Of a stretch of DNA of 64,000 nt, positions 58,602-64,000 are shown one piece after another. The translations under genes and the position numbers were made by a program. Position 1 is the stretch's first letter. Each line of letters starts with the position of its first letter. A model generated the notes under the pieces. The model did not search any database. It was given only the letters and a program-made list of their open reading frames with translations, and had not been told where the DNA came from. Source of the stretch: Peptoniphilus duerdenii ATCC BAA-1640 (lineage in GTDB: Bacteria; Bacillota; Clostridia; Tissierellales; Peptoniphilaceae); contig NZ_GL397071.1 of assembly GCF_000146345.1 (NCBI RefSeq), positions 1,734,645-1,798,644 on the forward strand, given 5' to 3'.

Positions 58602-61188
58602 TTAATTCACCGGATTTTTTCTTTATTTCATAAACCAAATCGAGAGCTTCCCTAGGAGTTAGAGAATCTGGATCCAGTTTCTTTAAGTCGTCTATAAAAT
58701 TATCCCTTTTAACGTCGAATAGAGATTTTTCAAAAACAACATCTTTTTTCACTTTTACATTTAGATCTTTTGTCTTTTCTAGTGATTTTAGGATTTCTTC
58801 TGCCCTTTTTGTAACTTTTTCATCTATTCCCGCAAGCTTTGCAACGTCAATCCCGTAGGAATTATCGGTCCAACCTTCCACAATCTTTCTTAAAAAGATT
58901 ATTTCTTCACCGTCTTTTTTAACTTTTATATTTAAATTTGAAACATTTTTATAGGTTTCTTCTATCTTTGATAGCTCGTGGTAATGGGTCGCAAACACAG
59001 TCTTAGCTCCGATATTTTCGCTTATATATTCAACTATTGACCAGGCGATGCTCATGCCGTCAAAGGTAGATGTACCTCTTCCCACTTCGTCCAAGATTAT
59101 TAGAGATTTGTCCGTTGCGTTCTTTAAAATATTTGCAACTTCCTTCATCTCAACCATAAATGTGGATTCACCTTTAGAAAGATTGTCCGATGCTCCAATT
59201 CTTGTAAATATTCTGTCTACGATTCCGATATTACATGATTTCGCCGGAACGAAGCTTCCTATCTGTGCCATTATTACTATAAGGGCAATCTGTCTCATAT
59301 AGGTGGACTTTCCCGCCATATTCGGTCCAGTTATGATGTGTATGAGATTCTTATCCATATCTAGAATAGTGTCGTTTGGAATAAATGAATCGTCTCTATT
59401 TTTAAATTCTACGATTGGATGCCTTCCATCTTTTATTATGATAGTATTATCTTCATTTAGTTCTGGTCTTATAAATCTATTTTCAATGGCAGATTTTGCA
59501 AGCCCTTGTAGCACATCTATTCTAGAAACTATTTCAGAAACTTCTAGAAGTAGGCTTGTGTATTTTTTAAAGTTTTCTATTAAGTTGTCATAGAGTTTAA
59601 GCTGAAGACTATTAGCTTCATCGTGGGCGTTTAGAATCTTTGATTCCATCTCTTTTAGCTCAATGGTGAAAAATCTCTCTGAGCCAACCAGTGTTTGTTT
59701 TCTAATATATCTTTCTGGAACCATATCTAAAGCAGATTTCGTAACTTCTATGAAGTATCCTAGAATTTTATTGTACTTTATCTTTAGATTTTTTATTCCA
59801 GTTTCTTCTTTTTCTTTCGCTTCCAAATCTATGAGGAACTTCTTGCCATCTTTCGAAAGTCTAAATAGTTCGTCTAACTCTTCATTGTAACCATCTTTTA
59901 TAAATTTAACGTCCACAGTCTTAACTGGAGCGTCTTCAACTATCATGGAGTCAATCTCTTCTATGATATTGTAAAGAGGTTTTAATTCATAAGAAATTTC
60001 GTTTAGATTTTTGAAATTACTTCCTTCTAAATAGGACTTAAGCTCCATGACAGATGCTAAACTGCCTTTGAGGGCATTAAATTCATTTGGATTTATTTCG
60101 TTGTCAGAAATCTTAACCATCTGTCTTTCCATGTCTATAATTGACGAAAGTATACTTCTCACATCATCAAGAAGTATAAAATCAGATTTAAATTCCTCAA
60201 CATAGTCCTGTCTCTTCTTTATTTCATCTACATTTAAAAGCGGTTCTTCTATCCATCTTCTTAGAAGTCTTTGACCCATGGAAGTCTTGGTATAATCTAG
60301 TACTTCTAAAAGTGATCCTGATTTTCTATTTGAGTTAAGTCCCTTTAGAATCTCTAAGTTTCTCATGGAATTTTCATCGAGAATCATCTTCTGTTCTAGA
60401 TTTATATCTGCGATTTTAACTATGTGATTTAGTTTAGTCTTAGACACATTTGAAAGATAGTTAAGCAGAATTTCTAGAGAAATATTTTCCCTGTACTTGC
60501 TATTTAAAAGTTCATCTTTAAGTTCACTTGAAAGATGCTTTAAATATTCTTTATTCTTGATCTCTTCGATATTTTTTTCATTTATATAATTTTTTAAGAC
60601 AGATTTATCGAAATATCTTTCCGCATCAGAATTTATAACCACTTCTTTAGGAGAAATTTTAGACACTATAAGGTCGATGTACTCATCTCTTGATCCTTCA
60701 TTTAAAAATACTTTGCTGGTGCTTAAAAGCATCCCAGTAGAATAGTCCACATATGTTATTGAAACAGAATTATCCCTAACATAGAGACTCGTCATAAAGT
60801 TGTTTGAGCCTGCTTCAATATAGTCTGTGTCAGTGAATGTTCCAGGGGTGACAACTTTTGTAACTTCCCTCTTTACTATTCCCTTTGCAAGTTTTGGATC
60901 TTCTACCTGGTCACAGATTGCAACCTTGTATCCCTTGTCGATTAATTTTGAAAGATAATTTTTAAATACATGGTGAGGGATTCCACACATTGGAATCTTG
61001 TCATCCAAACCTCCACCCCTTCCAGTTAAGGCAAGGTCTAATTCCTTTGAAGCTGTGATTGCATCGTCAAAAAACATCTCATAAAAATCGCCGAGTCTAT
61101 AGAATAGAATGGCGTCTTCATAATTTTTTTTAGTTTCTAGATACTGCCTCATCATAGGAGTTACTTTTTCTAAATCAACGTTTCTCAA
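58594..61188 (-). CDS. mutS: DNA mismatch repair protein MutS
   Basis: 864 residues. Mismatch-reading motif in YRLGDFYEMFFDDA; central lever and clamp; ATPase with Walker A GPNMAGKSTYMRQ (about residue 620), LSKGESTFMVEM, Walker B LIILDEVGRGTSTFDG and ATHYHEL. Forms the MutS-MutL repair pair with the next gene and overlaps miaB by 14 nt. Confidence 0.97.
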   Translation of the reverse strand: MRNVDLEKVTPMMRQYLETKKNYEDAILFYRLGDFYEMFFDDAITASKELDLALTGRGGGLDDKIPMCGIPHHVFKNYLSKLIDKGYKVAICDQVEDPKLAKGIVKREVTKVVTPGTFTDTDYIEAGSNNFMTSLYVRDNSVSITYVDYSTGMLLSTSKVFLNEGSRDEYIDLIVSKISPKEVVINSDAERYFDKSVLKNYINEKNIEEIKNKEYLKHLSSELKDELLNSKYRENISLEILLNYLSNVSKTKLNHIVKIADINLEQKMILDENSMRNLEILKGLNSNRKSGSLLEVLDYTKTSMGQRLLRRWIEEPLLNVDEIKKRQDYVEEFKSDFILLDDVRSILSSIIDMERQMVKISDNEINPNEFNALKGSLASVMELKSYLEGSNFKNLNEISYELKPLYNIIEEIDSMIVEDAPVKTVDVKFIKDGYNEELDELFRLSKDGKKFLIDLEAKEKEETGIKNLKIKYNKILGYFIEVTKSALDMVPERYIRKQTLVGSERFFTIELKEMESKILNAHDEANSLQLKLYDNLIENFKKYTSLLLEVSEIVSRIDVLQGLAKSAIENRFIRPELNEDNTIIIKDGRHPIVEFKNRDDSFIPNDTILDMDKNLIHIITGPNMAGKSTYMRQIALIVIMAQIGSFVPAKSCNIGIVDRIFTRIGASDNLSKGESTFMVEMKEVANILKNATDKSLIILDEVGRGTSTFDGMSIAWSIVEYISENIGAKTVFATHYHELSKIEETYKNVSNLNIKVKKDGEEIIFLRKIVEGWTDNSYGIDVAKLAGIDEKVTKRAEEILKSLEKTKDLNVKVKKDVVFEKSLFDVKRDNFIDDLKKLDPDSLTPREALDLVYEIKKKSGELND

Positions 61189-62599
61189 CTAAATCACCTT
61201 TCAAAGAAAATGTGTTTGCATCAGTTATATTTACATCTACGATTTTACCTATTAAATCTTTTGGTCCATCGAAGTTTACAAGTTTAAATTCATCTGTTCT
61301 TCCACTTAATTTATTTTCATCGGATTTTGAAGTAGATTCTACTAGAACCTTCCTTACTTTTCCAATTTCATTTTCATTCTTCTTAAGTTGTATAGGATAT
61401 ATTAAATCCAAAAGTCTATTGAACCTATCGTGCTTAATTTCTTCTGGCACCTGATCCATTTCATATGCCTTGGTACCTTCTCTCATGGAGTAAATAAATG
61501 TAAATGATGTGTCATATTCAACATACTTACATAGATCCAAAGTGTCTTTAAAATCTTCTTCCGTCTCCGTTGGGAATCCAACCATAAGGTCTGTAGAAAG
61601 TGCAATTTCAGGAACTATCTCCTTTACCATATCAATCTTTCTAATATATTCTTCCTTTGTATAATGTCTATTCATATCACGAAGAACTTTTGAAGATCCA
61701 GCTTGCACAGGAAGATGTAAGAAGTTTTTAAGTTTATCTAAGTCTCTATATGCATATGCAAGTTCTTTGGAAAAATCTCGTGGATGGGAGGTCATAAATC
61801 TTATTCTCTCTATTCCATCTATTTCATTTACCATTTTCAAAAGATCCACGAAGCTTACATTGTTTGAAAGACTCTTTCCATAGGAGTTTACATTCTGCCC
61901 AAGAAGTGTTACTTCCTTAACGCCGTGGGATGCAAGACCCTTAATTTCATTTACTATATCCATTGGTCGTCTACTCTTTTCACGGCCTCTAGTGTAAGGC
62001 ACTATGCAGTAGGTGCAGAAATTGTTGCATCCATACATAATATTTACAAAAGATTTGAAAGAGTACATCCTGTTTGCACCGAGCAAATTGTCTTCGTTGG
62101 AATAATTCTCTTCAATATCAACAGCTCTAACTCCATTTTCAAGTCTTTCCAATAGAAGTTTTGGAAATTTATAAATATTATTCGTTCCAAAAATCATATC
62201 TACATTTGGAAATTTTTCAAGGACAATGTCTCTGGATTCTTTTCTCTGCATCATGCAGCCGCAAACTGCCACAAGAAGATTTTCATTTTCTCTCTTCTTG
62301 CCCTTTAGTTCGCCGAGCCTTCCATATACTTTATCCTCTGCGTTTTTTCTGATGGAACAGGTATTTATAATGTATAAATCTGAATTTCTATCAGACATAT
62401 AAAAATCCATCTGTCTTAGGAGCCAATCTATTTTTTCAGAGTCGTGCTCATTCATTTGGCAACCAAAAGTTTCTATATAAGCGGTCCTTTTGCGACCATT
62501 TTTTTCAAAAAATTCTCTATTTAATTGTTTTATTTCATTGACTACATTCCAAAAATCGTAATCATATTCTGTTAAATCTAAATTTATATTTTTATCCAT
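61175..62599 (-). CDS. miaB: tRNA methylthiotransferase MiaB
   Basis: 474 residues from the ATG at 62599 (GAGGATGATT upstream). N-terminal UPF0004 domain with TFGCQMNEHDSEK, INTCSIRKNAEDK and VCGCMMQRK (three cluster Cys), radical SAM GCNNFCTYCIVPYTRGREKS, and a TRAM domain at the end. It makes ms2i6A37 from the MiaA product. First gene of the miaB-mutS-mutL-miaA-ynbB string. Confidence 0.97.
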   Translation of the reverse strand: MDKNINLDLTEYDYDFWNVVNEIKQLNREFFEKNGRKRTAYIETFGCQMNEHDSEKIDWLLRQMDFYMSDRNSDLYIINTCSIRKNAEDKVYGRLGELKGKKRENENLLVAVCGCMMQRKESRDIVLEKFPNVDMIFGTNNIYKFPKLLLERLENGVRAVDIEENYSNEDNLLGANRMYSFKSFVNIMYGCNNFCTYCIVPYTRGREKSRRPMDIVNEIKGLASHGVKEVTLLGQNVNSYGKSLSNNVSFVDLLKMVNEIDGIERIRFMTSHPRDFSKELAYAYRDLDKLKNFLHLPVQAGSSKVLRDMNRHYTKEEYIRKIDMVKEIVPEIALSTDLMVGFPTETEEDFKDTLDLCKYVEYDTSFTFIYSMREGTKAYEMDQVPEEIKHDRFNRLLDLIYPIQLKKNENEIGKVRKVLVESTSKSDENKLSGRTDEFKLVNFDGPKDLIGKIVDVNITDANTFSLKGDLVEKR

Positions 62600-62728
62600 A
62601 ATCATCCTCAATTCTAATACATATCTATTTTACACAAGGTTAAGAAAATAGTAAAGTAATTGACTTTTCGCCGATTTAACCTTTTAGAAAAAACTATATT
62701 TGTTGTATAATTGATTTAGGAGGAGCTT

Positions 62729-63502
62729 ATGAAAAATATAGAGACAAAAGAAGATTTAAAAAAAGCAACAGACCTTGCCCTTACGGTTTCTATGATTATG
62801 GTCAAAAACGGAGCAGAAATCTTTAGAGCTGAAGATGCTTCAGAAAAAGTACTTCGTGCAATTCCAGAGATCACTCAAGCTGACTCTTACTGCTACCCTA
62901 CAGGTGTCTTTGTAAGTTGCGAATACAGAGGCAAGGACTACACCATGTTTAGAAAAATATCTCTTGAGACTTATAATATGAAGCCTGTTGAGGATTGCAA
63001 CACTCTATTAAGGGATTTTGTAAATACTGATTTATCTTTAGATGAAGCGCTTAACCGTGCTCAAGAAATCCTAAATAGAAAGCCTGCTTCAAGAAAACAG
63101 ATAACCATATCTGCAGCTTTTGCCTGTGCATTTTTCGCTCTTCTATTCGGTGGAGGAATTAGAGATTTTATGGCAGCAGCCATTGCTGGATTTACAGTCT
63201 CAAATGTAATCTATAGTTTGTCTCAGTATTCACTTACGTTTTTTATAGAGAACTTCATTGGTGCATTCTTATCAGCTCTAATCGCTGTATTTTTAAATAA
63301 GATTGGTTTTGGAAATAATGTAGACTACACAGTTATAGGAGCTATTATGATCCTGGTGCCAGGATTTCCTATTACAAACGCTGCTCGGGACATATTTTCA
63401 AACCAATATATGAGTGGTATTATCGGTGTTACTAAGGCTCTATTCCAAGCATTTTCAATTGCTGCTGGAGTAGGTATTGTTTTAAAGGTGGTGGGACTAT
63501 GA
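62729..63502 (+). CDS. ThrE-type exporter, N-terminal component
   Basis: 257 residues. Cytosolic part MIMVKNGAEIFRAEDASEKV, YCYPTGVFVSC, SLDEALNRAQEILNRKP (about 1-118), then five membrane spans with FFALLFGGGIRDFMAAAIAG, IGAIMILVPGFPITNAARD-like AIMILVPGFPITNAARDIF. This is the DUF1212/ThrE_N half. AGGAGGAGCTT precedes the ATG. It works with the next gene, whose start it overlaps by 4 nt. Confidence 0.93.
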   Translation: MKNIETKEDLKKATDLALTVSMIMVKNGAEIFRAEDASEKVLRAIPEITQADSYCYPTGVFVSCEYRGKDYTMFRKISLETYNMKPVEDCNTLLRDFVNTDLSLDEALNRAQEILNRKPASRKQITISAAFACAFFALLFGGGIRDFMAAAIAGFTVSNVIYSLSQYSLTFFIENFIGAFLSALIAVFLNKIGFGNNVDYTVIGAIMILVPGFPITNAARDIFSNQYMSGIIGVTKALFQAFSIAAGVGIVLKVVGL

Positions 63503-63969
63503 AACTATTAATAGAATTTTTCATAAGCATGTTCGCAGTCTTTGCTTTTACATACTTTTTTAATACTCCTAGAGATACAATGGTTCTTGGTGGAATCATC
63601 GGAGGATTATCATGGGTGATTTTTAAACTAGTTCTACCTTATAATGACTCTTATCTCTTCGCAGGATTTTTAGCGTCTATGTTTATAGGGATTAGCTCAG
63701 AAATTGCAGCTATTGTTTTTAAACACGCTGCGACTATGTATATTTTGCCTGCACTTCTACCACTTGTGCCAGGAGCAGGGATCTTCTATTCTATGTACTA
63801 CGCAATTAATGGTGATACTGTCAATATGAAGATAGCTACTATGCAAACCATCTATCTAATTATTTCACTTGCAATTGGAATCGTCGCAAGTTCAACATTC
63901 GCAAGACTATATAAGTTTCACTCTAAAAATAGAAAATTAAAAAAGAAAATTAATTTAAAAATAAATTAA
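63499..63969 (+). CDS. ThrE-type exporter, C-terminal component
   Basis: 156 residues. Five hydrophobic segments with FNTPRDTMVLGGIIGGLSWV, FAGFLASMFIGISSEIAAIV, PALLPLVPGAGIFYSMYYAI: the ThrE_2/DUF3815 half. Split ThrE pairs are the rule in Firmicutes; they export Thr/Ser or small dipeptides. Confidence 0.93.
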   Translation: MKLLIEFFISMFAVFAFTYFFNTPRDTMVLGGIIGGLSWVIFKLVLPYNDSYLFAGFLASMFIGISSEIAAIVFKHAATMYILPALLPLVPGAGIFYSMYYAINGDTVNMKIATMQTIYLIISLAIGIVASSTFARLYKFHSKNRKLKKKINLKIN

Positions 63970-64000
63970 AAAAAAAGATTATAAAAGGCGGTTTTAGATA

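Overview
The window is AT-rich and reads as the chromosome of a low-GC anaerobic Bacillota. Gene content (rubrerythrin, RqcH, the miaB-mutS-mutL-miaA cluster, several VanRS/BceRS-like systems) and codon use would fit Tissierellia/Peptoniphilaceae-type anaerobic cocci. That placement is inference; there is no rRNA gene to settle it. The left half (1 to about 31,612) is one prophage cut by the left window edge. The right half is ordinary chromosome.

Prophage, read right to left on the minus strand after the lysogeny module. At the right end are the attachment site (the 3' end of a tRNA with the tRNA-His hallmark C73, 31585-31612), a tyrosine integrase, an ImmA-like metallopeptidase preceded by a LexA/SOS-box-like palindrome, a small membrane-anchored protein and a CI-like repressor. 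The repressor faces a Cro-like gene across four ATTCAC-N5-GTGAAT-type operators. Leftward follow an excisionase-like gene, many small early genes, a Gam-like protein, a Bet/RecT annealing protein, a DnaD-type initiator, a helicase loader and a DUF1064 nuclease, then a sigma-like late regulator. The late genes are a PBSX-like contractile-tail set: small and large terminase, portal, a very large MuF head protein, scaffold, capsid, connectors, sheath, tube, a frameshifted tail chaperone, tape measure and baseplate. The last gene before the edge is a radical SAM enzyme, an unexpected member of a tail operon. Lysis genes and the other attachment site are not in the window.

Points that stand out in the prophage: (i) the radical SAM enzyme translationally coupled to a small tail-module gene; (ii) a MuF protein carrying an ADP-ribosyltransferase domain and then an HExxH zincin domain, followed by a small acidic ORF, i.e. 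a phage polymorphic toxin with a candidate immunity gene; (iii) a one-base frameshift in a G7 run at the Walker A motif of the large terminase; (iv) a textbook -1 frameshift signal between the tail chaperone frames; (v) four phased 9-bp repeats between the toxin and the capsid genes.

Chromosome. Next to the attachment site is a YafQ/DinJ-like toxin-antitoxin pair, then a secreted phosphodiester-glycosidase-family protein with copper-amine-oxidase-like repeats. A 13-kb signalling block follows: two paralogous response regulator - histidine kinase - ABC ATPase - FtsX-like permease modules, each with an AAGTGAC-N4-AAGTGAC direct repeat before the ATPase gene, plus a third kinase/regulator pair. 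The rest is housekeeping: rqcH, a YerC/TrpR-like regulator, rubrerythrin, prfA-prmC, rpmE, an HU-like protein, a YabN-type methylase, a nitroreductase, a YnbB-like PLP enzyme, miaA-mutL-mutS-miaB, and a divergent ThrE-type exporter pair at the right edge.
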